64,000 nt of DNA from JAJZAM01 sp027391075 (GCA_027391075.1 DAHYHI010000115.1:7594-71593); one strand, 5' to 3'. Counted from the first letter of the stretch, positions 33,619-43,311 are shown. Numbers and translations are program-made. Notes: generated from the letters alone by a model not told the origin.

Positions 33619-34793
33619 GCCAGGTGGTACAGGTCGGCGGCATTGTCGTGGAGTATCCGCCGAAGATCGGCTTCGGGTATTCCCGACAGGCTCTGCGCTA
33701 TGTAGGTTCTCGGCGACACCGCAGAGGTCGCTGGGCCCGGAGACATGCTCGTCGGGTGCGGGAAGTCACTTTCGAAGAGGATCCAGTTGGAGCCGAGCTG
33801 CTCTACCGCAGAGGCGACGGTATCGGTCTCGAACCAGAAGCAGCCGTACATCTGGCGCAGGAAGTACTCGCTTGGCAAGAGGTCGTACTCGGGATGTTCT
33901 TCGGGAACCCCGCAGTTGTTCCACTGCCAGTCCAAGTGGGCCAGGGCGAACGGTATCCAGCCGATCCCGCTTTCCACGGAAACGAATTTCAACTCCGGAA
34001 AGCGGTGACAGACCCCGCCGGTGATGAGATTTGCAATTACCCGCACGTTGGACATCCCGAATTGGACCCCGAAACCGGCGTAGTTAGCGTGGCGTCCCGC
34101 TGGGGCGTAGGCCGCGTCGAAGATGGACATGTCTCCCGACCCGATGTGGAAGTTGACCGACAGACGCGCCTCTTGCAGGCAGGCCCACAGCCGGTCCCAG
34201 TGAGGGTCGGCTAGCTTGGGAAGTCCCCAGAAGGCCGGCTCGCCGGTCATGATCACACCCTTGTGGCCGAGTTCGACGGCTCTGGCAATCTCCGCCTCGC
34301 AAAGCTGCACGTCCCACATCGGTAGGGCCATGATCGGAACGTAGCGACGCGGGTCGGCCGAGGAGTACTCGGCTAGAAAGTCGTTGTACGCTCGCACGCA
34401 CCCGTACATCAGATCAGGGTCGCCGATCGTGAGAAGTTTGCCGGCCCCGAAGCCCGCCACGTTGGGATATAGCACCTGTGCCCATATTCCATGGGTGTCC
34501 ATCCAGGCGAGCCGCATCGCCGGATCCCAGGTGGCGCGATCGACCACTTCGAGATTCGGCGGGTGATCGGGGGGATATTCGTGCCAACCGGCCTGAGCTG
34601 CGCCCGCCGCCGCCCCTACCCGTGTCTCGCCGAAGAACCACGCGTCCTCGCCCATCTTGTCGTCGAAGCGTACGTGGGGAACTCGGTCCCCCCACCGTCG
34701 CACGTCCATTCGCGAGGTCCACAGGTCATACGGCTCTATCACGTGCGTATCGGTGTCGATCACCTTCCACGAGTCGACTTGAGCTTCGAGCAT
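33615..34793 (-). CDS. Amidohydrolase_2-family metal-dependent hydrolase/decarboxylase
   Basis: 392 residues. Metal site DTDTHVIEP near residue 14, a mid-protein NFHIGSGDMS and the C-terminal Asp in LFESDFPHPTSM place it in the ACMSD/amidohydrolase_2 group, whose members decarboxylate or hydrolyse C-C bonds in aromatic and steroid breakdown. First gene of the leftward run ending at 29707. A TAATCC-TC-GGATTA palindrome lies 72 bp upstream of its ATG. Confidence 0.88.
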   Translation of the reverse strand: MLEAQVDSWKVIDTDTHVIEPYDLWTSRMDVRRWGDRVPHVRFDDKMGEDAWFFGETRVGAAAGAAQAGWHEYPPDHPPNLEVVDRATWDPAMRLAWMDTHGIWAQVLYPNVAGFGAGKLLTIGDPDLMYGCVRAYNDFLAEYSSADPRRYVPIMALPMWDVQLCEAEIARAVELGHKGVIMTGEPAFWGLPKLADPHWDRLWACLQEARLSVNFHIGSGDMSIFDAAYAPAGRHANYAGFGVQFGMSNVRVIANLITGGVCHRFPELKFVSVESGIGWIPFALAHLDWQWNNCGVPEEHPEYDLLPSEYFLRQMYGCFWFETDTVASAVEQLGSNWILFESDFPHPTSMSPGPATSAVSPRTYIAQSLSGIPEADLRRILHDNAADLYHLA

Positions 34794-34864
34794 CCTGACT
34801 CCTTGGTCTGGGCACGCCTATCCGGCATCTCCACGGAAGACGCAAAAGTATTTGGTCATCATAG

Positions 34865-34878
34865 TAATCCTCGGATTA
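34865..34878. promoter_or_regulatory. Palindrome TAATCCTCGGATTA upstream of the amidohydrolase operon
   Basis: Perfect 6-bp arms around TC. It sits in the 355-bp divergent space 34794-35148, which otherwise holds the promoter described next and no gene. It shares the GATTA/TAATC core with the other ATTAG-type sites. Confidence 0.45.
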
Positions 34879-35010
34879 GTGTCTGTAAAGGCTGAGGCTT
34901 TCGTGACTGCAATCACTAAGAGATCGAAATGATGTGAAGCGTTGTTACCAATGGGAAACTTTTCGACTCAGTCCTAACTCGCCATCCCATCATTGATTAT
35001 GAGGAATATC

Positions 35011-35052
35011 TTGACGGCGGTGCAGCGCTCATTTATATTATGACCGCCGTCA
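35011..35052 (+). promoter_or_regulatory. Strong promoter wrapped by a 10-bp inverted repeat, for the first ribose-type importer
   Basis: TTGACG (35011-35016), 17-bp spacer, TATATT (35034-35039) is a near-consensus housekeeping promoter. TGACGGCGGT (35012-35021) and ACCGCCGTCA (35043-35052) are perfect 10-bp inverted arms, one covering the -35 box and the other at the expected start of transcription. Their offset of 31 bp is about three helical turns. A repressor bound to both would block the promoter. Confidence 0.65.
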
Positions 35053-35148
35053 CAACGTTCTGAAGGTCTGCCTTTCGGCAATACCTACAGGTGTTCTCAT
35101 GGCCTTGCTTCTCGCCAACAGCGAGATCGAACCAACTGGAGGTCGCAG

Positions 35149-36339
35149 ATGTACAAGAAGAAGCTCGGCGCCGCTGCTTTAGCCTTGACGCTCGCGGGTG
35201 GGTTAGCGGCGTGCGGGTCTTCGAAGTCGTCGACGGTTTCGTCGGCTACGACTGCCGGAACGTCCTCGTCGGCCACATCGGCTAGCTCCTCCGGGGGTTC
35301 AGGCTCCTCCGCTGTAGCGACCGCCCAGTCGATCGTCAACAAGTATCTCGCAGCACCAACCGATATCGCCGAAACAGTACCGCTACCGCACGCGCCAGCT
35401 AAGGGAATCAAGGTGGCCTTCCTCACCTGCCCCGAGGCTTCCTGCTCGCTTTTGAACTCCGGCTTCACCTCGGCGGCTCAAGCTCTCGGATGGGACCCGA
35501 CCGTTATCACCTACAGCACTGCCACTCCCGGCCAAGCCCTGCAGCAGGCGATCAACGAGGGCTACAAGTACATTGCGAGCACGAGCGTCACCTTGAGCGA
35601 GATCACGCCGGAGGTCCAAGAAGCCAAAGCCAAGGGTATCGCACTGTTCGAGGGTTACGTCCCCGACACGCCGGAAGGGGCCACCAACGGACTTTACGGC
35701 GTCGTTGCCGACCAAGCGTCGAGCATCGCCGGGGGCGCCCTTATGGGAGACTGGATCGAAGCCAACTCCCAAGGTCATGCCAACGTCGTCTATGTCGACC
35801 TGCCTCTCTATCCGTCCCTCGTCGGCGAGGGGCAAGGCGCCCAGCAGGAGCTCGCCAAGCTTTGTCCGTCCTGCAGTTTCTCGACCCTTCCGGTAACGGT
35901 CAATCAGCTCACAGCCGGTCAGGTCCCTTCGGCAATCGTCAGCTACCTCCAAGCACACCCGAGCACCAACTACGTCTACCTATCCTTCCAAGATCTAGAC
36001 CCGGGGCTGGTCGCGGCCCTGCGGACCGCCGGCCTACTCAGCAAGGTCAAGGTAATCGGAACTGAAGGAGAGGCAGCTCAGCTCCAGGAAGTGCAGAACG
36101 GCACTGAGACCATGTGGTCAGTTCTGCCGGAACCGTACGAGATGTGGGTCATAGTTGACTGGATGGCCCGACAGTCCGAAGGGGTCCTCAACCAAGCAGC
36201 TCTCAACGCCGGAAACGCTGCGGAAGTCTTCTTCGTGCAGACCCCGGCCCAAGCGAAAGCCCAGCTAGCTGCCGACGGGGGGAACTGGCCGGGACCAGCC
36301 AACTACGAAAAGGACTACGAGGCTCTCTGGCACGTGTGA
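35149..36339 (+). CDS. Ribose-type ABC transporter substrate-binding lipoprotein (first)
   Basis: 396 residues; ATG after ACTGGAGGTCGCAG. Lipoprotein signal with lipobox LAAC near residue 22, then a Ser/Thr-rich linker of about 40 residues and a periplasmic-binding-protein type I domain. It and its paralog at 51890 share a C-x4-C after the first strand (FLTCPEASC), a CxxC later (LCPSC) and the C-terminal LWHV, a signature I do not associate with ordinary RbsB. First gene of an operon with ATPase, permease, P450 and serine hydrolase, so the ligand may be a catabolic substrate, not a sugar (inference). Confidence 0.9.
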   Translation: MYKKKLGAAALALTLAGGLAACGSSKSSTVSSATTAGTSSSATSASSSGGSGSSAVATAQSIVNKYLAAPTDIAETVPLPHAPAKGIKVAFLTCPEASCSLLNSGFTSAAQALGWDPTVITYSTATPGQALQQAINEGYKYIASTSVTLSEITPEVQEAKAKGIALFEGYVPDTPEGATNGLYGVVADQASSIAGGALMGDWIEANSQGHANVVYVDLPLYPSLVGEGQGAQQELAKLCPSCSFSTLPVTVNQLTAGQVPSAIVSYLQAHPSTNYVYLSFQDLDPGLVAALRTAGLLSKVKVIGTEGEAAQLQEVQNGTETMWSVLPEPYEMWVIVDWMARQSEGVLNQAALNAGNAAEVFFVQTPAQAKAQLAADGGNWPGPANYEKDYEALWHV

Positions 36340-36372
36340 TGGCGGCGTCTAGCCCACAGCTGAAGCAACGCC

Positions 36373-37899
36373 GTGACGCTTAAACTTCGGAACCTGACAA
36401 AGACCTTCGGAGGTCAAGCGGCTCTGCACGGGGTGGACCTCGATCTTCATTACGGCGAGGTTCACGCCCTAGTAGGTCAGAATGGTTCGGGAAAGTCAAC
36501 GCTCATAAAGACGCTGTCCGGCTATCACGAACCCGACCCCGGTGCCGGGGCCGAGATCGACGGGACGTCTTTCGAACTTGGGAGCGCCGCGGCTGCAAAG
36601 GCCGCGGGCCTCAGATTCGTTCACCAGGATCTTGCTCTGGTGCTGTCGCTAAGCGTCGCCGACAACATGATGCTCGGCCGGTCCTATCCGACCGGCCGTC
36701 TTAGGAGAATCCACCGACGCTTGGTCGAGTCCGAAGCCCGCTCCGCGCTTGAAATGCTTGGCCTACAGGTAGACGTACGGGCGAAAGTCGGCGATCTGAG
36801 CATGGCTGAGAGGTCCACCGTCGCAATCGCTCGAGCCTTGGCCGATTCACAGGGTAGGCGTTCCCTGATCGTCCTCGACGAACCGACAGCGGCCCTCCCC
36901 GCAGACGAGGTGGGCCGACTCCTGCAGGCGATAGCCCGCCTTCGCTCGGAAGGTCATGGTGTGCTGCTGGTGTCACACCACCTGAGCGAAGTCCTCGAAG
37001 TCGCGGACAGGGTCACAGTCCTGCGGGACGGTCGGCTCGCGGCGTCACTACACCGTCACGAGATTGACCAAGCTCTCTTGACCGAGTTGATCGTCGGCCA
37101 TCCGGTTGGCGCGAGCGACTCGGACGCCCGAGAGCGCAAATCCCCAACCCTGCACAGCACCCCCGCTCTATCTGTTCGCTCTCTGAGCGGCAGCCGGCTA
37201 TCCAGCCTCGACCTGGACATCTACCCAGGCGAAGTGGTTGGCGTCGCAGGATTGACCGGGTCAGGCAGGGAATCAATCGGCTCTTTGCTCATCGGTCACA
37301 CAGGACGGACCGGGATGGTTCTCGTCAATGGTCGTCTTCTTTCCGCCGGCAGCCCGCAGCGAGCGCACAAGGCGGGCATGGTGGCAATTCCCGGCGAGAG
37401 ATCCAGGTATGGAATTTTCCCCAACCTTGAGACGCGAACCAACATGACCCTGTCAATGCTGGAGCGCCACAGAAGGTTCCGTCGCATCAGCACTCGTAAT
37501 GAGCACGCTGAGGTACGGGAATGGATAGACAAGTTGGGTATCGTCTGCCAGGGACCAGAATCTCCGATCCTTAGCCTCTCAGGGGGAAATCAGCAAAAGG
37601 TCCTCGTTGCGAGGGCACTGCGAATGGACCCCAAGGTTCTCGTGCTTGACGACCCCACCCAGGGTATCGACATCGGGGCTCGAGCCCAGATACACCAAGT
37701 GATCGAGGCCTGTGCGAGATCAGGGATGGCCATCCTCCTGATCTCAACTGACAGCGACGAGCTCGCAAAGCTGTCCGACCGCGTGGTGGTACTAGCCCGT
37801 GGGCACGCGATCCGGTCGTTGGACCGCAGCGACGGGCTAACGGCCGCCACGATAGACATTGCACAGCTCGAGTCGGGCATGCCAGTCAAGGCTTCATGA
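36373..37899 (+). CDS. Ribose-type ABC transporter ATPase with two nucleotide-binding domains
   Basis: 508 residues, GTG start. Domain 1 has Walker A GQNGSGKST near residue 36 and Walker B LIVLDEPTAALP, but its signature loop is LSMAERSTVAIARAL, lacking the usual glycines. Domain 2 has the degenerate Walker A GLTGSGRES normal for sugar ATPases and a canonical LSGGNQQKV, with VLVLDDPTQGIDIGA. RbsA architecture. Pairs with the permease 37 bp downstream. Confidence 0.92.
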   Translation: MTLKLRNLTKTFGGQAALHGVDLDLHYGEVHALVGQNGSGKSTLIKTLSGYHEPDPGAGAEIDGTSFELGSAAAAKAAGLRFVHQDLALVLSLSVADNMMLGRSYPTGRLRRIHRRLVESEARSALEMLGLQVDVRAKVGDLSMAERSTVAIARALADSQGRRSLIVLDEPTAALPADEVGRLLQAIARLRSEGHGVLLVSHHLSEVLEVADRVTVLRDGRLAASLHRHEIDQALLTELIVGHPVGASDSDARERKSPTLHSTPALSVRSLSGSRLSSLDLDIYPGEVVGVAGLTGSGRESIGSLLIGHTGRTGMVLVNGRLLSAGSPQRAHKAGMVAIPGERSRYGIFPNLETRTNMTLSMLERHRRFRRISTRNEHAEVREWIDKLGIVCQGPESPILSLSGGNQQKVLVARALRMDPKVLVLDDPTQGIDIGARAQIHQVIEACARSGMAILLISTDSDELAKLSDRVVVLARGHAIRSLDRSDGLTAATIDIAQLESGMPVKAS

Positions 37900-37936
37900 C
37901 TTACATCACCCTACGCATGCTACGTGAGGAGAAAGT

Positions 37937-39115
37937 TTGACTAGAGCCGCAGCTCCCACCAGTCCCCCGCCCCACATGATGCCAGAACGGCGAGCTGCAG
38001 CGTCGGTGCGCAGGGCGCTAGGGCTGCGGCGGATCAGCGCTATCTACCTGTGGATAGCTTTCATCGCCATATTCGGAGGCGTCGAGGAGCACCTGTTCCT
38101 GACCGTCAGTACTTTCCAGGTCGTGTTCTCCCAGGGAGCCGTCACCGCGACTCTCGCTCTCGCTTTCCTCGCTCCCCTCACGACGGACACCTACGACCTG
38201 TCGATCGGCGAGGTGATGTCCCTCACGATCGTCCTGATCAACTGGTTCACGCTGCACTCGCACATACCCGTCGCGGTTATCTGCCTGGGAGTGGCGGTAT
38301 TCTGTGGGCTCATCGGCGCCGTCTCCGGTTTCGTCGTCGTACGCCTACGCGTCAACTCGCTGATAGCCACGCTCGGCATGAGCGAGGTTCTCAGCGCATT
38401 TCAGCTCTACGTCTCGCAGAACCACCAAGTGGCCGGCACCTTCTCCAACCTGTTTGTAAATATCGGGAATGACAAAGTCCTCGGAATTCCATACCTGGAT
38501 ATCTACATGGTGGCTATAGCTGCCGTTCTCTGGTTCGTACTAGAGCAGACCCCACTCGGGCGGCGGATGTTCGCCATCGGAGGCAACAGGGACGCGGCAC
38601 GCCTCGCCGGGGTATCGGCGGATCGTATTGTCTGGGGATCTTTGATGGCATCTGCGGGCATCGCTTCCCTCGCAGGGATCATGTACACGCTGCAGGTCGG
38701 TGCTTACACCGGAGACATCGGGCAGGGCTACCTCTTCCCCGCGCTTGCAGCAGTCTTCCTCGGTGCCTCCCAACTCTCTCAAAGGCCGAACGTCTGGGGA
38801 ACCCTCATTGCCTTCTTCGCTCTGGCCTTTGGCATCCAAGGACTCACACTGAAGTTCGGTGCCGGTACGTTCTGGGTTAGTCCTCTCTTCCAGGGCGTAG
38901 CTCTGATAATCGCTGTCGCCGTTGCGAGTGCGCGTGGAAGCATCGGGGGTGGGCGCGACGGAAAAGCGATACGCCGGATGCTCCGAACCTCGCGCTCCAA
39001 GCCCGACGCTGATCCCGGTGGGTTGTCACCCCCGAACCAAGACGGATCTCTTATAATGAACAGCGGCGTTCCAAGCGACGGGGAGGCTACGATGTCGCAG
39101 GGGTCAACGGCCTGA
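37937..39115 (+). CDS. Ribose-type ABC transporter permease (first)
   Basis: 392 residues from a TTG with GAGGAGA 8-14 nt upstream. About eight to ten hydrophobic segments and the RbsC-family motif ARLAGVSADRIVW with GGNRDAA preceding. The C-terminal 60 residues are a hydrophilic, low-complexity tail longer than usual. That tail-coding region contains the CTCTTATAATGA element that may serve the downstream P450. Confidence 0.9.
   Translation: MTRAAAPTSPPPHMMPERRAAASVRRALGLRRISAIYLWIAFIAIFGGVEEHLFLTVSTFQVVFSQGAVTATLALAFLAPLTTDTYDLSIGEVMSLTIVLINWFTLHSHIPVAVICLGVAVFCGLIGAVSGFVVVRLRVNSLIATLGMSEVLSAFQLYVSQNHQVAGTFSNLFVNIGNDKVLGIPYLDIYMVAIAAVLWFVLEQTPLGRRMFAIGGNRDAARLAGVSADRIVWGSLMASAGIASLAGIMYTLQVGAYTGDIGQGYLFPALAAVFLGASQLSQRPNVWGTLIAFFALAFGIQGLTLKFGAGTFWVSPLFQGVALIIAVAVASARGSIGGGRDGKAIRRMLRTSRSKPDADPGGLSPPNQDGSLIMNSGVPSDGEATMSQGSTA
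39048..39059 (+). promoter_or_regulatory. Second copy of CTCTTATAATGA, inside the permease tail
   Basis: Identical to 24918-24929; contains TATAAT 94 bp before the P450 ATG. It may be an internal promoter allowing P450 expression apart from the transporter. No matching -35 seen. Confidence 0.3.
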
Positions 39116-39150
39116 GACCCCGAAATTCGTTTATAGAGGGAGTGGGATCC

Positions 39151-40326
39151 ATGGTTGAGTACGCCACAGTAGACGCAGATCTGACGTCGAAGATCGCCCC
39201 GGCCACCGAGCACTGGAAGGAGATCGACCGCCTCCGCGAGCAGCACCGCTTCTTCTGGAACTCTCACGGGCCCGGGTACTGGGTCCTCACCAGGTACGAC
39301 GACATCAGGGAGGCGTTCAACACCCCCGAGATCTTCTCGAACCGCTCGATCGTGGCGACGGATCCCAACCCCGCCTACCGGTTCCTGCCGTCGTTCAGCG
39401 AACCGCCCCAGCACATGAAGTACCGCCATCTGATGAACGCTTGGTTTGCTCCAGCATCTATCAAGCGCTACGCCCCGAGGGTCGCCGAACTCGCCCGCGA
39501 GACCATCGAGCCGCTCGTACCCGGCGGTCGATGCGACTTCATCCGGGCGTTCGGCGACGGGTTCCCGGTCAAGGTGTTCCTGCTGGTGATGGGACTTCCC
39601 CTGGACGACGCCGACTTCTTCGTGTCGGCCGTCCACCGCATGTCCGGTGACACCCCTGGGCATCCCTCCGACATGACAGCATGGGACGACATCCAAAATT
39701 ATTGGCGTTTGATGGTGGAGGACCGTCGCTCGGCGCCACGTGACCCATCCGTCGACTTCGTGACCCATCTGAGCCGCTGCGAGTTGGACGGCGAGCCGCT
39801 GCCCGACCAAGACATCCTCGACATCCTCGTCACGCTCACCCTAGGCAGCCTGGACACCATCAAGAACCAGCTGGGGTGGTGCTTCTACCATCTGGCCACC
39901 TACCCCGACGACCGCCGACGCGTCGCCGCCGACCCTGAGCTGGTGCCCAGCGCCGTGGAGGAGTTCCTGCGTGCGTACCCGATCGTCGGAATGGCCCGGA
40001 AGGTAACCCGGGACATCGACTTCCACGGATGCCCCATCAAGCAGGACCAGATGGTCCTGCTCAGCATTCCAGCCGCTACCAGGGATCCACGCCAGTTCCC
40101 GGATGCCGACAAGGTCCTCATCGACAGGTCCCCGAACCGCCACATCGCGTTCGGCGCCAGCGAGCACCGCTGCCTCGGGTCGCACCTCGCTCGCTGCGAG
40201 TTGCAGTCAGCGATACGCGAGTGGCACGAACTGATACCCGACTACCACCTCGACACTGACGAACAGCTTCTCGCTCACGGCGGGCTGATCTCGCTGCGCA
40301 CCCTGCCCCTTGCGTGGGACGCCTGA
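39151..40326 (+). CDS. Cytochrome P450 (second paralog)
   Basis: 391 residues from the ATG at 39151, which follows AGAGGGAG; a GTG 9 bp earlier is less likely. ExxR in EEFLRAYP, I-helix LGSLDTIKNQ, heme loop FGASEHRCLGSHLARCEL. Closely similar along its length to the P450 at 9683. The main differences are in the I-helix (DTI in place of DTT) and the substrate-contact region, so the two may hydroxylate related intermediates. Encoded right after an importer, implying early oxidation of the imported compound. Confidence 0.95.
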   Translation: MVEYATVDADLTSKIAPATEHWKEIDRLREQHRFFWNSHGPGYWVLTRYDDIREAFNTPEIFSNRSIVATDPNPAYRFLPSFSEPPQHMKYRHLMNAWFAPASIKRYAPRVAELARETIEPLVPGGRCDFIRAFGDGFPVKVFLLVMGLPLDDADFFVSAVHRMSGDTPGHPSDMTAWDDIQNYWRLMVEDRRSAPRDPSVDFVTHLSRCELDGEPLPDQDILDILVTLTLGSLDTIKNQLGWCFYHLATYPDDRRRVAADPELVPSAVEEFLRAYPIVGMARKVTRDIDFHGCPIKQDQMVLLSIPAATRDPRQFPDADKVLIDRSPNRHIAFGASEHRCLGSHLARCELQSAIREWHELIPDYHLDTDEQLLAHGGLISLRTLPLAWDA

Positions 40327-40380
40327 CCGCTCGCTAGAGTCCTGGGAGGAGTCTCGAAGACGGCCAGACCAGGAGGAAAG

Positions 40381-41514
40381 ATGACAGACGGCATCTGCGA
40401 CAGTCGCTTTAAAGCGGTTCGTGACGCGTTGGAGGCCAACGTCGACTCGGGGGAGGAGTTGGGGGCGTCTATCGCCTTGGATGTCGACGGCAAGACGGTC
40501 GTCGACATTTGGGGCGGGTGGCGCGACCCCGAGCGAACCAAGCCGTGGGAGCGGGACACCATTGTAAATGTGTGGTCGACCACGAAGACCGTGACGGCGC
40601 TGGCTGTCCTCATGCTCGCGTCCAGGGGTGACATAGACCTGTACGCGCCGGTGTCACGCTACTGGCCTGAGTTCGCGGCCCAGGGAAAAGAGCACGTCGA
40701 GGTGCGCCACCTGATGTCGCATACGTCGGGGGTTTCAGGACTTGACCAGCCGGCGACGATCGAAGATCTCTACGACTGGGAGAAGTCCACTTCGCGGATG
40801 GCCGCTCAGGCACCTTGGTGGGAGCCCGGGACCGCATCGGGGTATCACGCTCTTAACTTCGGGCATCTTCTCGGGGAGGTCGTCCGTCGGGTCACCGGCA
40901 AGACCCTGAAAAGCTTCGTAGCCGAAGAGATAGCTGGTCCACTTGGCGCGGACTTTCAGATCGGCGCCGACGCGAGCGACACCGACCGCATCGCTCCGGT
41001 CATCCCGCCGCCCCCGCTGCCCTTCGACTTCGCAAGCATGGACCCGGCGAGTCCATCTGTTCGTACTTTCACCGGCCCGCTGGTCGACGCCACGTACGCC
41101 AACACCGCCGCTTGGCGTGCCGCCGACATCGGCGCGGCGAACGGCCATGCAAACGCCCGCTCGGTCGCTCGGGTCCTTTCTACACTGAGCCTGGCGAACC
41201 CGAAGTTCGTCTCCGCCGAGGCGGTCGAATCCGTCTTCGACGTGCAGGCGGACGGGGTGGATTTGGTGCTCGGGGTGCCTTTGCGTTTCGGGATCGGCTA
41301 CGGGTTGGCGAAACCGGAGACGATTCCTTACATACCGGACGGCCGGGTGTGCTTTTGGGGTGGCTGGGGTGGCTCGTTGATCCTCATGGACCTGGAGCGC
41401 CGTGTGACGCTTGCTTACATGATGAACAAGATGTCGCCGGGGGTGATCGGCTCCCCCCGTGCAGAGACGTACCTTCTCGCGGCTTACGCTGCGATGGGGA
41501 TCGACCTGCGCTGA
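40381..41514 (+). CDS. Serine hydrolase of the beta-lactamase/EstB esterase family
   Basis: 377 residues. Nucleophile motif S66-T-T-K69, downstream HLMSHTSGV, and GYHALNFGHLLGEVV as the tyrosine-containing second motif. The third motif is near WGGWGGSLI. Members are esterases, D-aminopeptidases or lactamases. No signal peptide, so probably a cytoplasmic esterase acting on an ester or lactone intermediate. ATG preceded by CAGGAGGAAAG. Last gene of the transporter operon. Confidence 0.88.
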   Translation: MTDGICDSRFKAVRDALEANVDSGEELGASIALDVDGKTVVDIWGGWRDPERTKPWERDTIVNVWSTTKTVTALAVLMLASRGDIDLYAPVSRYWPEFAAQGKEHVEVRHLMSHTSGVSGLDQPATIEDLYDWEKSTSRMAAQAPWWEPGTASGYHALNFGHLLGEVVRRVTGKTLKSFVAEEIAGPLGADFQIGADASDTDRIAPVIPPPPLPFDFASMDPASPSVRTFTGPLVDATYANTAAWRAADIGAANGHANARSVARVLSTLSLANPKFVSAEAVESVFDVQADGVDLVLGVPLRFGIGYGLAKPETIPYIPDGRVCFWGGWGGSLILMDLERRVTLAYMMNKMSPGVIGSPRAETYLLAAYAAMGIDLR

Positions 41515-41523
41515 GATGCGACC

Positions 41524-43245
41524 CTAACTTGAGGCGGTAACTGTCTCGGTGTCGCGTCCGGAGCGAAGCACCCGGCCCGGACGTTCGTCGGTGAACTCCC
41601 CGCCGGTGACGATGTCGGTTCCGGCTACCATCACGTGCGCTACACCGACCGCCCCGCCGTAGACCCGGGCCGCCCCTCCGGGCAGGTCGAAGCGTGTGTA
41701 CACCGGCTCGGGGGCTACCGTCGACGGGTCGAACACCACTAGGTCGGCCCAGCAGCCGGCCCGCAGAAGCCCACGGTCGCGGATGCCGTAGAGGGCGGCG
41801 GGCGCGCCGGTCAGGTGGTGGACGACTTCCTCCATGGATATGAGTCCCAGCTCTCTGGCCGGCTTGGCGAGCATGGTCGTCGGATAGTTGAAGGTGTCGA
41901 TCATGTCGAGATGAGCCCCGGCGTCGGACGCTCCCACCACGGTACGCGGGTCGCGCCAAACGTCCACGCGCCGCTGCCACGACTCGGTGTCCTGCCCGCG
42001 GTCCTGGTTGACTATCACGGTTCGCAGGCCGTCGGCGACGACTATGTCGACCAGCGCGTCCCACGGTGTGCGGCCGGTGCGTTCGGCGATCTCGCCGACG
42101 CTGAGGCCCTCGTAGGTTTTGGTGTCTGCGGTGAAGGTCTCCAGGACAATGTACTGGCGCCAGTTGGCGATCGAACGCAGAGGCCCGTCCTGGCTTTGAG
42201 CGAGCCTGTCCATCTCCGCCCGCCCGGCCGGGTCGCTCAGCATTGCCAGCTTGTCGGCGTCGGGCAGGGCCATTATCGAATCCCAGCCGGGGAGTATGTC
42301 CAAGATGAAACCGCTCTTGAAGTTGAGACGGTTACGTTGACTGTCAGGCAGGGTCAGGGCCACCACCCGCCCGCCGCGGTCCGCAGCGTGGTCGCTGCCG
42401 AGCAGCTGGCGCTCCACCACTTCGCGGTTCTTGGAGTACACCGGCAGCACATTCCAGTTGATGGGCCTGTTCGCCGCCTTGCTCATCGCCGCCATCAGCT
42501 CGAACATGTCATCCTCGAAAGGCGGCGGCGCGGGTATGAACTCCAGGGTCGTCCCGGGGAACTCACCGACCACCGAGCACAAAGCGACGAGCTCCTCGGC
42601 GCTGGCGTGGCGCGACGGCACCGGCGTGCCGTGATGGTCGTTATGAGTACGAGACCAAGTCGACGAGAAACCCAGCGCCCCGGCAGCCAGACCGTCCCGC
42701 AAAAGTTGCTTCATAGACTCCAGCTGGCCTGCGCTGGCCGGTCCTCCCACCGCCTCGTCGCCCATCACCACCCTCCGCAGTGCGGAATGGCCGACTAGGA
42801 ACGCCGTGTTAGGCGAAGTCTTGCCGTCCACGCGGTCAAGGAACTCGGCTGTCGTCTTCCAGTCCCAAGGAACACCCTTTTGGAGGGACTCGAGCGGCAT
42901 TCCTTCCACCCGGGCCAGCATGCGCATCAAATACTCGCCGTCGTCGGGGCGCGCGGACAACGGTGCGATGGTGAAGCCACAGTTGCCGCTGACAGTCGTC
43001 GTCACCCCATGCAACGGGGAAGGACTCAACGTCGGGTCCCAAAAAGCCTGAGCGTCGTAGTGGGTGTGCAGGTCGATAAAACCGGGGGCAACCACCAAGT
43101 CAGCGGCGTCGACGACGCGGCGAGCTGTCTCGTCCACCTCGCCAAGAGCGACCACCCGACCGTCGGCGATCCCGACGTCGCCGTGCCGGCCCGGCGCCCC
43201 CGTACCATCGACGATCAAACCGTTCCTTATCACAACGTCGAGCAT
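41524..43245 (-). CDS. N-acyl-D-amino-acid deacylase-like amidohydrolase
   Basis: 573-residue amidohydrolase_3 member. N-terminal small barrel (VVIRNGLIVDGTGAPGRHGD), metal-binding FIDLHTHYDAQ, SGNCGFTIAPL, and the C-terminal GASDAGAHLD with the catalytic Asp. This family in actinobacteria covers D-aminoacylases and related amide or lactam hydrolases; the substrate is unclear. Convergent with the serine hydrolase gene (9 bp between stops). Transcribed leftward as is the VOC gene upstream. Confidence 0.88.
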   Translation of the reverse strand: MLDVVIRNGLIVDGTGAPGRHGDVGIADGRVVALGEVDETARRVVDAADLVVAPGFIDLHTHYDAQAFWDPTLSPSPLHGVTTTVSGNCGFTIAPLSARPDDGEYLMRMLARVEGMPLESLQKGVPWDWKTTAEFLDRVDGKTSPNTAFLVGHSALRRVVMGDEAVGGPASAGQLESMKQLLRDGLAAGALGFSSTWSRTHNDHHGTPVPSRHASAEELVALCSVVGEFPGTTLEFIPAPPPFEDDMFELMAAMSKAANRPINWNVLPVYSKNREVVERQLLGSDHAADRGGRVVALTLPDSQRNRLNFKSGFILDILPGWDSIMALPDADKLAMLSDPAGRAEMDRLAQSQDGPLRSIANWRQYIVLETFTADTKTYEGLSVGEIAERTGRTPWDALVDIVVADGLRTVIVNQDRGQDTESWQRRVDVWRDPRTVVGASDAGAHLDMIDTFNYPTTMLAKPARELGLISMEEVVHHLTGAPAALYGIRDRGLLRAGCWADLVVFDPSTVAPEPVYTRFDLPGGAARVYGGAVGVAHVMVAGTDIVTGGEFTDERPGRVLRSGRDTETVTASS

Positions 43246-43311
43246 GCTTCCGACGCTACACCCCTACGACGCCGCCTTGCCCGGCCACAGGCGCAATCGG
43301 CGTCAACAAGC

